From contig JAPWDM010000003.1 of assembly GCA_035578155.1 (NCBI GenBank), positions 65,774,142-65,838,141 on the forward strand: a DNA stretch of 64,000 bases, in the 5' to 3' direction. Made by a program: the position numbers and the translations under genes. The notes below the pieces were generated by a model. The model ran no database searches, was not told where the DNA came from, and was given only the letters and a program-made list of their open reading frames with translations. Numbering within the stretch: the stretch's first letter is position 1; the number at the start of each line of letters is the position of its first letter. Origin of the DNA: Brachynemurus nebulosus (lineage: Eukaryota > Arthropoda > Insecta > Neuroptera > Myrmeleontidae). Shown piece by piece: positions 23,099 to 34,650 of the stretch.

Positions 23099-25503
23099 GC
23101 TTGTTCACGGTGTCATCGCTTAATTTGGCCTTCGCTATTACCCTGCTCTACTCCTTTAACGTTTGACGATTTTTTTTTTTGAAAATTTCACTGTGTCTGT
23201 GTATTTTGTAATCCCTTTGTAATGGATGTAAGTACCTATGCGTACAAAACACACAAAACACCACATACGTTTGGATAGACAAAAGAAAAAAAAAGGCGCA
23301 CATGACAACTTGCTACAAATACAACAAAATAATGATGAACATTTTGTATTTAATAATAATTAATTTAATTAAAAGCATTGCTCTGACTGCAACAACCATA
23401 TTTTATTCATTATATTATTATCTTTCAAATACACGCATGTATGTTACATATATGTATACAATAAGTTCAGAATTAATACTGAACCGGTACTGAACTGGAT
23501 AATATGAATTGGATGATATCCCGTGCATTATTATTTGTATTCAATTTGCTTGCTTTTTCCATATTCGCGTATAATTTAATTATATAGAAATTTTAGTTAG
23601 TTATATGTATATTATAATACAAAACAAGAGCGCAGTATACTACGAGAGGATTCACGGGGATAGGAGGGTGTTATTGAGTGTATGTATTAGTGAATGAACA
23701 GCCAATTATAAATGTGCGCTTTACATTATTTTATAAAGCGCGCCATGTTAATACTCTGCTTCACCACACCACTACTGCTGCTGCCATCTCGTTACAACAT
23801 ATGGAGTACGTATTATGTAACTATATTAGCTCTAGATACAATTAGTCCAAACACGGCGATGCTGCGACGAGTACAGTTGATGAAAAATGAATGTGAACAG
23901 AATTTACAAATTTGAGGCAAGTTAAACGCGCACCACACAATATTTTTTTCTCACTTAGGATATGTGTTCGCAAACGCTGAAAGTGCGTCACGTTCGAGGA
24001 TTGCGTTTTTGTTTCCGGAAGTCTGAACGAAATCGTCAACTTGGTAATCGTCGATAGTGGGAACATCTATTATCTACAATCTGATTATATTTTAACGCCT
24101 TTAGGACTAATGACGAGCTCAGCTCGTCATACTAATTTTTAGAAAAAATTCAACTGAAGAGTGTGCATTGTCTTATATCGGTAACTGGAGGCTGTATAGT
24201 AAAGAGCGGTCATATTGTAAATAAATTAAGCAAAACCTACCAAACTTGCAATTATAGAGATATTAAATTTTTTATCTAAAATACTGGAATGTACGGCAGT
24301 ACTAAAAGAGTTAATATTCATAGAAATCGATTTATAATGGGAATTTCTTTTCTACTTCGGATACAACTTTCTCAAAAAGATTCTAATCGGATTTATCACA
24401 GGACAGGAGAATCTGATGACAAATGATTGAATAAAATATTACTTTACCAAGAAAATCGTGTGCTGGAGTACGCAGATAGACGCATCTTTTCCGCCGCAAT
24501 TCTCCTTTTGAAAAATCAAAAAAGAAACGAAATTTTGAAAACTGCATTATCTTTTGTAAAATATCTCATAATCGAAGTTTTATTCTAATACAATTTTCGG
24601 GGTGTTATATTACTTATGTCTGCTACTGTACTATAAAGTAATTTAAGCCCGGCTATATGTTGCTATTAATTTTTTAATGGTTTATAATGTGTTTTTATTT
24701 AAAAATTTATATGTCTTTCATGTCGAGATAGATAATACAAATAGACGCGCACCTATGACATTTACAATCACAAAATATAAATTAGCTTTCATTAGTACCT
24801 ATATGCATCAGTAAACAAACTGAAATAAACCTGAAAAAAATTGAAAAAATTTTTCAAAAAATAAAATTGTGTATAATAAAACATTTTCATTAATATTTTC
24901 AAGTCACAATTATAACAAACTAACACAAACTTGTTTCCTGAACACCCTGTATATATAGATACTTTCTAGTTTTCCGTTCGTCCACTTCATCTTGTATCCG
25001 TGACGATACACAGACGATAAAAGGGATCATCTTAATTAAATTTCCGTTCCCTCATTTGTGCTTCATCACCCATACCTGCACATTCCCGCAATCACCCCCA
25101 CCCCCCGCCCTAATTCTTACTCTTATTCTTCTTCTAAGAAGAAAATTTCATTTTTAAATATTTTCTTTTTCATTTAAATTCAATTAAGGTTATAACTTTC
25201 CAAATGAATGAATAATTTAAATGTGCAAAATATTTTCCATTAAATAGCTTTCCCGGTTCAACCGTATAATACAAACACCACTCCGTCTGTTCGTCTGTCC
25301 GGTCCGTCTGTGTTACCTGAGCAAAAAGAAATTTAATTAAAAAAAAAAAAGTAAGAAAAAGTATGCGGACAAGAAATTAAACATTAAAGGTAATTATAAA
25401 CGTTCAAGCTCATAAATAGTATTGTTTTGACATTAATTAGCTCTTAGCTCCGCTTCTAATTGAATTAAATTAATTTTGTGAAAAAAATTAAAATTAAAAT
25501 TAA
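23099..25503. other. Intronic sequence: palindrome and C-rich run, no gene
   Basis: A 21-bp palindrome ATGACGAGCTCAGCTCGTCAT is centred at 24120. A C-rich run at 25085-25110 would be a G-quadruplex motif on the minus strand. Chance frames at 23302-24066 have no motifs. This is one of the longer stretches without recognisable transposon sequence. Confidence 0.45.
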
Positions 25504-25551
25504 GATGGTGGGGACGCCGAACAAACATTCTTGTTTGGCACCACCACCATC
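25504..25551. repeat. Hairpin GATGGTGG...CCACCATC beside the 4-bp-TSD element
   Basis: The outer words gatggtgg and ccaccatc pair, as do the inner aacaaaca and ttgtttgg. The word gatggtggggacgccg recurs just past the neighbouring element as gatggtggagacgccg (26440-26455), so the target was itself a repeat. Confidence 0.5.
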
Positions 25552-25552
25552 A

Positions 25553-26418
25553 GTGTAATTCCATGGACACTTACATTAAAATTGATTTGAAATTGGGATT
25601 AAAATCTTTTGATCTTTTTTATTTAATGAGTAAATTCACTAAAAATTTACTCAAATTAAATCGAATACGATTTGAACTTTTAAACAAAGGAAATCAAACA
25701 ATAAAAAATGCATAGAAAATTTTTTTATGCAAGATAAAGTAGGTGGTCAGTTACATTACTCAAAAAGGAATACAATTTTTCATCTTTTATACAACGAAAA
25801 TTTTCTGCTCTGTTTTGATAACAAACAGCTTCATTTAAATAAATTTAAACAAATAATGTTTCAACAAATTATTTTAATAAGAAATTTCATAAAATATTAT
25901 AATATTTTTGATAAAAATGTAATTTCTAGTCGGTCACTTATATTACACCGCCTTTGGTCACTTACATTACAGTCACTTTAAAACAAGTTTTATTAAAAAA
26001 TAAATAATTTATTAGTTTGATTCTTTAGAAAATATGGTACGAAGATAAAAGTTTATTTTTAGTAATTAAAAAAACGTCTGTCGGTTTTGATAGCCTCCAT
26101 TACTCGAATTCGTAGCTTGACAAAAAATCAAAATAATACTCAAAACGAGTATAATAATTATTTCAGCAGAAAGAAAAAAGTAAATTTAGCTGTACTTTAA
26201 TATTCACTTAAAAAAAATCACAAGTTACGGTATTTTCTTTATTAAGTAAAAAATTTGTAAGCTATATTCACAGAATAAAAACAATTACAGATAAAAAATA
26301 AAATAAAAAAACGTTGTAATCAGTTATTTAGTCTTTTGAGTATCAAGTGGGCATGATATTGATTAATTATTTCCATTTTTAATTTTTACTAAAATTCCAT
26401 CATTTCATGGAATTGCCC
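25553..26418 (+). mobile_element. 4-bp-TSD element with GGTCACTTACATTAC repeats, copy 1
   Basis: The left end is gtgtaattccatgg and the right end, reverse complemented, is gggcaattccatg. Both are flanked by atca (25549-25552 and 26419-26422). The interior matches the copy at 51391-52195 in inverse orientation over its full length. The word ggtcacttacattac or a one-base variant occurs near the left end and again at about 25743, 25936 and 25957. There is no transposase. An 84-codon frame (25727-25981) reads through these repeats and is not conserved. Confidence 0.8.
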
Positions 26419-26552
26419 ATCACAAAAATAATTCCCCGATGGTGGAGACGCCGGTAAGACAAAAAGAAAATCATATTGCGGCAATAAAATCAAAATTAAA
26501 ATTAGTTTCCTATTTAATTATCGTTTCTAATTTGATTAATAAAATAAAAAAT

Positions 26553-27254
26553 GGCGTCATAGTGTGATTGGCCGAAAAATAGTAAATCTTCGCGATTTTT
26601 TTTCGGATGGTTAGGATGAGGGAATGGGGATGAATTTTTTTAATGAAATTAATACCACTGTTTAACAATACAAAAATATTTCTTTTATTCATTTTTATTT
26701 ATTTTTTTATAATTATTATAATTTTCTGAAAAAAGTGTCTTTAAAAAAGGGCAGAAATCGGTACACACGATTGCGGCTGCAGTTTTCATCCGAAAAAAAG
26801 AATCAAATAGATTATCAATCTGTAGGTAAGCCGCTATGTACCTATGGGAGCTTTGTTTGTTCTTGATATTTAAAAAAATGGCGGCGGTTTGAATAAAAAG
26901 TACAAAATTTTTTATAGTTTTTCGTCTGGAAAAATAGGAAGATTTCAAAAAAAAAAGGTCCCATAGGTACATAGCGGCTTACTTACAGATTGATAATCTA
27001 TTTAAAAACATGAGATCGATTCGGATGAAAATTACGGTCACAATCGTGGGCACCAAAAATATCGCCTTTCTTTAAAGACACTTTTTTCAAAAATTTATAA
27101 TAATTATAAAAAAATAAATAAAAATGAATAAAAAAAAATAATTCTGTATTGTTAAATAGTGGTATTAATCGTAAAAAAAAATTCATCCCCATTCCGTCAT
27201 CCCATCCATTCGAAAAAAAATCGCGAAAATTGACTATTTTTCGGCTAATCACAC
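26553..27254 (-). mobile_element. Foldback long-TIR element, copy 4
   Basis: Both arms and the core are present; the core is in the reverse direction to copies 1-3 (atggcggcggtttgaataaa then aagtacaaaatttttta). Left terminus ggcgtcatagtgtgattgg and right terminus tcggctaatcacac are decayed, and the last 10 bases of the right end have been lost. At about 700 bp this is close to the undisturbed unit length: two arms of about 310 bp and a core of about 90 bp. Confidence 0.8.
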
Positions 27255-27681
27255 AACCAACCTTACCTACCTTAAGGCACCTGTAGCAAAATTTATTTTT
27301 TAAAAAGAAAGATCTTTTATGTTTTTACTGTAATTTGAATTATGGGCCAGCACTGCTAGGCTCTAGCTATTCATTAAATATCTATTACCATATCGATTAT
27401 CCGTATTAATTCAATAATTAACTGACAACAATGGTCGTTAGTTATCGATAATATAATATTCCTTAATGAAAATTTTATTAGTGTTATGTCATGCGGACAT
27501 AATGATCTGATGTGATGTCTCCTATATTGATAATAATAACAATCATTTACAGTGTGACACAAAAGTTACCGGCAATGTTCAATCGGATTTAATTTCCATT
27601 TATTGAACCAATAATAATTAAATTTGTTAGCGATCGATTTTGGTAATGATCACTTTTAACTGCAATATTTTTTTTTAGCAT
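27255..27681. other. AT-rich intronic sequence, no supported feature
   Basis: No element ends or coding signals seen. Confidence 0.45.
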
Positions 27682-28035
27682 GTGAAAAAATTTTCAAAAT
27701 CGGTTGGTTAGTTTATTTTTGACACTTTTAGGTCCCATGGACCCCGGCGGACCCTACATAACGTAATATATATATCGATCTAAAATAGCTTAGCTCCCTA
27801 ACAGTGAAAAAATTTTCGAAATCAGTCGGTTAGTTTATTTTTGATACTTTTGGGTCCTATGGACCCTGGCGAACCTTACATAACGTAATCTATTATATCT
27901 ATCTAAAATAGTTTAGCTCTGTAATAGTGAAAAAATTTTCAAAATTGATCGGTTAGTTTATTTTTTACAATTGTGGGATCAGTAAAGTCTGGCGTAACTC
28001 ATACAACATAATATTTATTCATCTAAAATAATTTT
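27682..28035 (+). repeat. Tandem repeat, three units of about 122 bp
   Basis: Units start at 27682, 27804 and 27927, each with gtgaaaaaattttc, then ggttagtttattttt, a segment with ggtcc.atggaccc, cataacgtaat and atctaaaata. The third unit is the most diverged. The array abuts the foldback repeat that begins at 28036. Confidence 0.85.
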
Positions 28036-28370
28036 GGTAAATAAATTGAAGTAAAAAAATATTTTTTTAAGAAAAAGCTTTTATTTAAAAATGGGCTAAA
28101 AAAATAAAATAACTTTTGAGTGAAGTTCGAAGCGATATGCAACATAATTTATAAAAGCTTGAGGCGTCATCATTAATTATTTCTGTTTTGGATGTAAGTG
28201 TAGCTATTTTACTTTTCAGTACTTACCACAAACTTGATTAAACGCCTCAAGCTTTTATAAATTATGTTGCATATTTCTTCAAACTTCACTCAAAAGTTAT
28301 TTTAATTTTTTAGCCCATTTTTAAATAAAAGCTTTTTCTTAAATAAAAAACATTTTTTTTACTTTAATTT
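28036..28370. repeat. Foldback repeat with arms of about 125 bp
   Basis: The words agcttttatttaaaaatggg, ataacttttgagtgaagtt and ataatttataaaagcttgag on the left recur as reverse complements on the right, around a spacer of about 80 bases. A related foldback lies at 40735-40930. Confidence 0.8.
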
Positions 28371-28765
28371 ATTTTCTACTTTTTAGTCTGATTACAATTA
28401 ATTTAAAAAAAATTTACAGAAGTAATTTTTTTACGTATATTTTAATCGGTTAATTTACCCTAATCAAACATAACTATGGAAACAAAAAATTGCAATGTAA
28501 AATCAATGGACAATATTTGACAATTCGAAATGTCAAAAAGTTGCACAGGACTAAAAATCAACAATTTTGGTTTGGGGCGATTTGGGACAAAAGTAATTAT
28601 ACAGTATTGCATTGTCATCAAGGTTATACACGTATGCAAAATTTAAAACCTCTAGCTTAATTAGAACCTGTCTAAATTTTGATTCCAAGATTTGATCTAA
28701 ACCAACATACTAACATAGCGAGTTAAATAAAAGCTTTTAAAAAATAATAATAAAAACCTTTCAAC
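28371..28765 (-). repeat. Repeat homologous, in reverse, to 40425-40735
   Basis: Shared words include actttttagtctgat, ataactatggaaa, gacaatg or its variants, ctaattagaacctgtctaaa and actaacatagc. Together with the foldback before it this is one old element, of which the copy at 40391-41561 keeps its ends and this one does not. Confidence 0.7.
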
Positions 28766-31319
28766 GAATTAACAAATAAATTACTTATTTATTAAATAAT
28801 TAGCAGTTATTACAAGAGCCAAAGTTTTAAATTTATATTAAATTTGTTCAATCTAAAAAAAAAAATTATCCCATAAACACCCTCATACATACATACTTCA
28901 TGTCGCGCGTATGAAGTTTCGGTCAAATAATAGTAACAAAAATACTCTCTCTCCGAAACCAAAATCATTCAGCTTTTCGTAGCCTCTACGAAACGCTAAA
29001 AACTGTCTCCCACCGTCTCTATTAAATTTAACACTTGACAGATATTGCCGGTGAAATTCGGACATACGGTATATTTATACACTAAATTTATATTAAACTG
29101 AAACCATCAGACACAGGTAAAATTAATTAGTGTATCTGTTGTCCGCTTCGATACAAGCATACAAACGACTTTAATCAACAAGTACATGTAATACCGACCA
29201 TGATATACATACATAAAATAAATAAATTACAAACATTAAATATCTATGTTGGACTCTAAATGGATACAAATACGGTACCTACGTTTAAAACTTGATTCGA
29301 ACGACAAAAGATAAACAGTACGTTTGTAATTAAACGAAACACCACCCAAAATAAAATCGTCTAATTGGTTAATTAAAACTGAATAGGAAAAAATTTAAAT
29401 TTCCAACAAAAGAAAACTAATTGTTTCTCTAACATTTCAATTTTTTACGGCATTTCACGTTTGATCTTAAAACTCTAATGACTACACAACAGAAAAAGTG
29501 AAAATTTTCCATTCGAGGGAAATTCTCGTAACAAGTTTTAATCTTAATTGACTTTAATACTTTGTCAAACAAGCCTATTCGATACGTTCATTTCTATTTC
29601 GAAAATCCCCTAGTTTAAAAAAACAAAATATGATACAAAACTTTTTTTTCATTCAAAGAATATTTTTAATCATAAAAAAAGTTGATTAATTAATGTTATC
29701 TGTTTCCATCCACGCTATTTTACTTCGACGCATAATGTAACGCAGCTTTATTCGATGTCGAAAAAAAAAATTGTGTCCTTTTAATTACCACGGAATAATG
29801 ATGACTTTCGGTTTTATATGTACTCATTAACAAAAACGTAGTAGAAAAGTTGAAAGAATAAATTGGCAATTAATTTTTACCGACAAGACACGAAAATTCA
29901 AACCCAATTGCATTTGAAACTGCGAAATACAATTATAATTTTTAAAGGTTTTAACCTTTGTTATGATACTTGTTATACGGTTACAATTACGATGAGTGAA
30001 ACTAAATAAAGATATGCGATTCTTTACTACTTGACATTTTTTGACTGACTAAAACATTTTTTTTACATAACAATACTACAAAAGCGAACAAAATATTTAA
30101 AAAAATTGGATTTGGAAAAAATTTCTTAATGTAAATATTTATTAATTTTTTTAATCTTTTTATCAAAGCATATTTTCATTATAAAAATTAAAAAATAGAT
30201 AAATACATCAATTGTAATAATTAATTTATGAACTATTATGAGTCAGTGGACATGTGTGACTTTACAGAATGTGAAATTTCTTAGTCATAAATATTCTTAT
30301 AGATATGTAGTTGTTTCCCCATTAGGCACATTTGTAAATTTTCTAAAATTTGTAAGTAATTTTTCGAATAGGATCTCAAAAAATAATAAAAATTAAAATA
30401 TTTTCCACAAAATAAATTGTTAATCTTTTATTAAGTCACTTGAAACGCATTCTTTAGTTTTCGATTCAATATATTAAAACTTCAGTATTATGTCGTCTCT
30501 ATAAGTCAAACAGCTGTAATCATCTTTCACATTATCATAATCATTGAACAAATTAATTATAACATGCATATCTTTAGTAAATTTTTAAAAAATTAGGAAA
30601 ACTTTTATATGCGAAGTACAAAATCTTTAAAAAAAAACATCGCGTAATCATACGTCGACGTCCTTTTGTCGGATACTATTTCAATACAAACAAAACGACA
30701 ATGACTATAAACAAAATAAATTCGTCTTATGTGTTATAACAACAAATAAATTAGATAACAGAAATCTCACAGCAAGCAGGTACCGACAAGTTGTAGTATT
30801 GGAGCAGGTAGAGAAGTTCGTTCGTCGTTTTGACGTGTACGTATGATTCTAGGGTTAAAAGACAACAAAGTAATGCAAGAGGAAGATAGGAAACATTTTA
30901 ATACAATGATCACTTTAGTAATAAGATAAAATACGTTCCCTGACAATTATTTGTGGTTTGGATCGAACAAGTTAAAAGTGGAGTCAGGGTAAAAACGCAA
31001 TGATTTTGATATAAATTTTTGATTTTGCCCGATAAAATAATCGCAATTTTAAAACATTTGTTTAACAAATTTGTACAATAAACAAACATACAAATACGAT
31101 TGACGAAGGTTTACAGCCAGTCGCTCTCTAATTACATTTTAATTATAATCTCCAAAAAAAAAACCTAAAACAAAAAAAAATTTGCACTCTGATACAATCA
31201 ACCCATCTATCCGAATCATACATATATGTCCAGTGATATACATATAAATGTGAATGTGTAGCCAACGATTTTATTTATTACGTCAAATGATAACATTTAT
31301 TTCACACCGGTTCACTGTA
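28766..31319. other. AT-rich intronic sequence, no supported feature
   Basis: This long stretch has no transposon ends or exons that I can support. It may be original intron sequence. Confidence 0.45.
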
Positions 31320-31336
31320 CGTTGAACGCGACACTG

Positions 31337-31387
31337 CCACCATCACCGTTACCATCACCATCACCGACACCAACACCAACCAACACC
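31337..31387 (+). repeat. ACC/ATC-rich simple repeat
   Basis: Degenerate tandem units such as accatcaccgttaccatcac and caacaccaaccaacaccc. It is a simple sequence of the kind that often varies in length. Confidence 0.75.
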
Positions 31388-31554
31388 CATCATTCTGTGG
31401 CAGAATCGTGAGTTTAAATTTACTGATTTCAAACAAACGTGAATTAATTTTATCCTGTCACTGTTGGCACCTTTTGTTTCAAACGTACATTATACTGTCC
31501 TGTACACACACATTCTGTACAGTGATGGGTAAAAAAATTCAAACAATTGCGTAT

Positions 31555-32180
31555 GTAAAAAGTTTGGGGGACAGGTCTATCCACACTGTCAACTTCCCAT
31601 TGGGTGCCCTTAAAGACAAGAGACTACTGTACATAAATAATTCTTTTTTCATTTCAGGAGACTCCTCTCCTGGGCCCCCGATAGAGACTTTGCCCCTTGC
31701 ACGATACCGGGGGGGCTTCGCCTTCTTTACCTACAGGTGGGGGCTCCACCCTTATCAAACAAATTATAACATCATTTGTTCTCAAGAAATGCGAGACAGA
31801 ATATATTTCAGAAAAAGTTTCTTACTTCGTTTCTTAGGCCATTATATAATAATGTTAAGGTAAAAAATCCATATAATCTATGTTATTCCGTTTTTTACCA
31901 CAAAAAACAAACCGCTAACCCGAATTTGCTGAAAACTTTATCCGATCTTCATTTTTTGATTACGCATCTAATGAAATTAGTCCGGAGTTGATATCATCAT
32001 TTGTTCTCGAGATATGCGAGACGAAAAAAAATTCACGAACGAACGAACGAACTAACGAACGCACGCACAGACATCACGCTAAAAACGATGGATTCCGATT
32101 CTAGTGACCTTGAAACGTGTAGATATGTCAAAATTAGCAATTCGTAAAATCGGACCCATCACAATAACTTCCTATGGGAA
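31555..32180 (+). repeat. Dispersed repeat (GGGGGACAGGTCTA family), copy 2
   Basis: 31555-31840 matches the repeat at 15740-16000. The word atcatttgttctcgagatat recurs at 31997, followed by (gaac)n at about 32036-32062 and a segment ending aattcgtaaaatcgg. A 151-codon frame (31408-31863) spans part of it, but the other copy has stops in the same frame, so it is not a gene. Confidence 0.65.
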
Positions 32181-33020
32181 GTTAATTAAATAGATAACAC
32201 AGACCACGCTCTGCTACCAAGAAAAATATATAATAACATGGCTTGTGTGATTATATCACAATATTTTTTATCGAGAATTTCATAGGAACTTTCAATTAGA
32301 ATTATCTCGAGTATTTTTTTGAGTCACATCGTTTCCTTTGTGATGCGCCCACAGCAACTACATAAATGATCCATTATATTAACAAAAAAAATTACCGTTT
32401 ATATATTTTTACCCGCTTCTGTCCCAACAATTGCCGGCGTACACGTTGTAAAAATAGTACTAATCAGTGAATATTTTGCTTGCGCTTGTATTTGTTAAAC
32501 TCTATACACTCGAATAATTTGAACAATCGTGCTCTAAACGTCACGCTGCAATCGAAATACACGGCGCAAAAAAAGGTATTTATGTGCCAAATAAATCACT
32601 CTCGCCCGTTCGACAGATTTACAGGTTTACGGTAATTTTTGATCGATTACCATTAAAAATGAAAATTATTTTTAGAAAAATTTGTCAACACTGTAGTGAA
32701 TCGGAATCTCTAATAAGTCAGTCGTCATTCAGTTCCAACAATGCAGCTAAACTTTTATTTATGTGGTCTTTTTTTGTGGGGTCCTTTTTTTGGTGGCCAT
32801 TAAAATGCATAATATGAATCAAAATCAAGAGACAGTAAGAAACTTAAACATTTACTATAATAACTTGCTTTGATAAAAATACTTTTTATCGGTTTTTAAG
32901 CATTTAATCAATACATTGCATAAGAACATAAGTCATTGCATCATTTAATTTTTTTACAGATGTATTTTTCAAACTTTTCATAATATTAGAGAAATGAAAT
33001 AAAATGTTTCTACTTATAAA
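32181..33020. other. AT-rich intronic sequence, no supported feature
   Basis: Only chance frames were seen. Confidence 0.45.
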
Positions 33021-33024
33021 TTAA

Positions 33025-33305
33025 CCCTTAACCGGTAAGGTGAATTTTTATAATACTCACGGTAAAGTGATGTCTGAGAGACATCAACAAATTAACATAC
33101 CGCGGGCTGGTAACATAGATAGCCAAAACTGGAGACCACACGTATATGCATGTATCAAACATTCCCCTTACGCCAGCAGGGTAAAATTTGCCCTAAACCA
33201 TAAAAGAATACACAAACGTTTAGTTAAGAAAAACAAGCAGGGAGGAAGAAAACTGAAAGAATATATTTGCATACGACTCACAGACATCACCTTACCGGTT
33301 AAAGG
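33025..33305. mobile_element. piggyBac-type MITE, 281 bp
   Basis: Flanked by TTAA at 33021-33024 and 33306-33309. The ends are CCCTTAACCGGTAAGGTGA and, reverse complemented, CCTTTAACCGGTAAGGTGA. TTAA followed by CCY with inverted repeats is the pattern of piggyBac termini. Inner words gatgtctgagagacatc and gactcacagacatcacc also pair. The 89-codon frame inside (33040-33309) reads across both ends and is not a gene. Confidence 0.8.
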
Positions 33306-33386
33306 TTAAGGCTTTATCTTACTTAGAAAAGCAACTTCTATTGAAATTGTGAGATTGTGAGCGTTTGGAGTTATGTATTTACAATG

Positions 33387-33541
33387 AAACTTTTTTTATG
33401 CGGTCCCGATCCACCGCATAAAAAAAGTTTTTCTTACAATCTGGACCGAACTAATCTTTTTATAGTTATTTATGATATTTTTTAATATATTTTTTTGTGC
33501 CATTTTTTTATGCGGTCTCTATCCACCGCAATAAAAAAGGT
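33387..33541. repeat. Two ATGCGGT...ACCGCAT hairpins
   Basis: The first has perfect 18-bp arms (33387-33404 and 33413-33430, aaactttttttatgcggt) with an 8-base loop. The second, near 33502-33541, has the same atgcggt...accgca stem with one bulge. The two are about 115 bases apart. Confidence 0.7.
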
Positions 33542-34199
33542 TCAGCTGTATTATTATTACTGCGTGGCCAATTATTACATAATTCCACCACTTAAATACG
33601 ATCTAATTATATTACAACAAACATATTTAAAGCCGACCATAAACGCACACTTGAATTACCTACAATGACAACGACTAAATTACTGAAATAAACACACCGG
33701 CATGTAAAGTAGCTCGAAAGCTCGTTTGCTTTTAGCTCTAACTCTGTGGCTGTGTGTGCTAATATGCATAATTGTTCCGGACCGATTAAGTACATACAAT
33801 ATCTATCTAACATGGAATAGTTAATGGTAATAATATAAAACCGGATTACCATAATGTATGAGTCTATTAGCGGCAATAGAAACTTATTAAGATGTATATG
33901 TCCCTTGTGTTATGAGAAAGGGTTGTGTTTTGTAGGGTGGGGGAGGGGGTTGGTTGAGAATAGGTTATATGATAAATGGTTTGACACACAATACAGTGGG
34001 GGAGGCGGTAAGGATAATATTATGCTCGATACCTAAAATAATATTATTTAAAATAATAGGAATATGTAAATTGGGAATTTGCTTTTAAGAGAATATAGAT
34101 TTAATAATATGTGGAAATCATTCTACTTCAGTTAAGACAATTATTAAATTTTAACCCAGTAGTTTAGGGGTTAACAACTTGCGCATAAACGTTTTCGGA
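33542..34199. other. AT-rich intronic sequence, no supported feature
   Basis: There is a G-rich patch at 33936-33958 (gggtgggggagggggttgg) and no gene. Confidence 0.45.
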
Positions 34200-34650
34200 A
34201 CTGTTTTCGTCATTTTTATTAAAATTGAGCATGTAGAACCACAAAAAAAAAGGAAGTAGAAATTCGTCATTTTTATAAAAAAAGAAAAAATGGAAAGTAT
34301 ACATCAAAATTACTCTACTTAAAATCATTTTCTTAAAGTCTGATTTGAGGAAAAAGGAATTTTTTAATTTGATGACGTCATTAAGTTCTCAAAAAAATTT
34401 TCACTGCCTTAAAAACCGCGAAAATAAGATGATAGAATGATGAAACTGGAAGTGAATTATAGGTTTTCGGGGCCATTCTTTTCAATTTTAGCGTAAGAAT
34501 TCCCTCATTTTGGTGTCAAAAATGAAAAGTTTACAACCAAATTACTATAACTGAACAAATCAACCTAATTAAAATCATTTCCATAAAGTTTGGTTTAAGA
34601 AAAACGTTTTTTTTAACTTGATTACGTCATCAAGTTCATAAAAAATTTTA
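34200..34650 (+). repeat. Two tandem units of the TGACGTCA-marked repeat family
   Basis: Each unit runs through gtcatttttat or ggtgtcaaaaatgaaaa, a segment with aaattactctacttaaaatc or a variant, then ttgatgacgtcatta or ttgattacgtcatcaagttc. Spacing between the marked words is about 248 bases. Similar units occur near 18950, 42235, 48700, 48960 and 62680. Confidence 0.55.

Noticed and set aside
27260..27275. Ratchet-like AGGTAAG on the minus strand
   Set aside because: No pyrimidine tract precedes it.
27682..28035. CRISPR array
   Set aside because: The units are whole-length tandem repeats without unique spacers, and the genome is eukaryotic.
31408..31863. 151-codon plus-strand frame, the longest in the window
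   Set aside because: It crosses into a dispersed repeat; the other copy at 15740 has stops in the equivalent frame, so the frame is not maintained.
33040..33309. 89-codon frame with a basic stretch
   Set aside because: It runs from one terminal repeat of a small TTAA element into the other and ends in its flanking TTAA.
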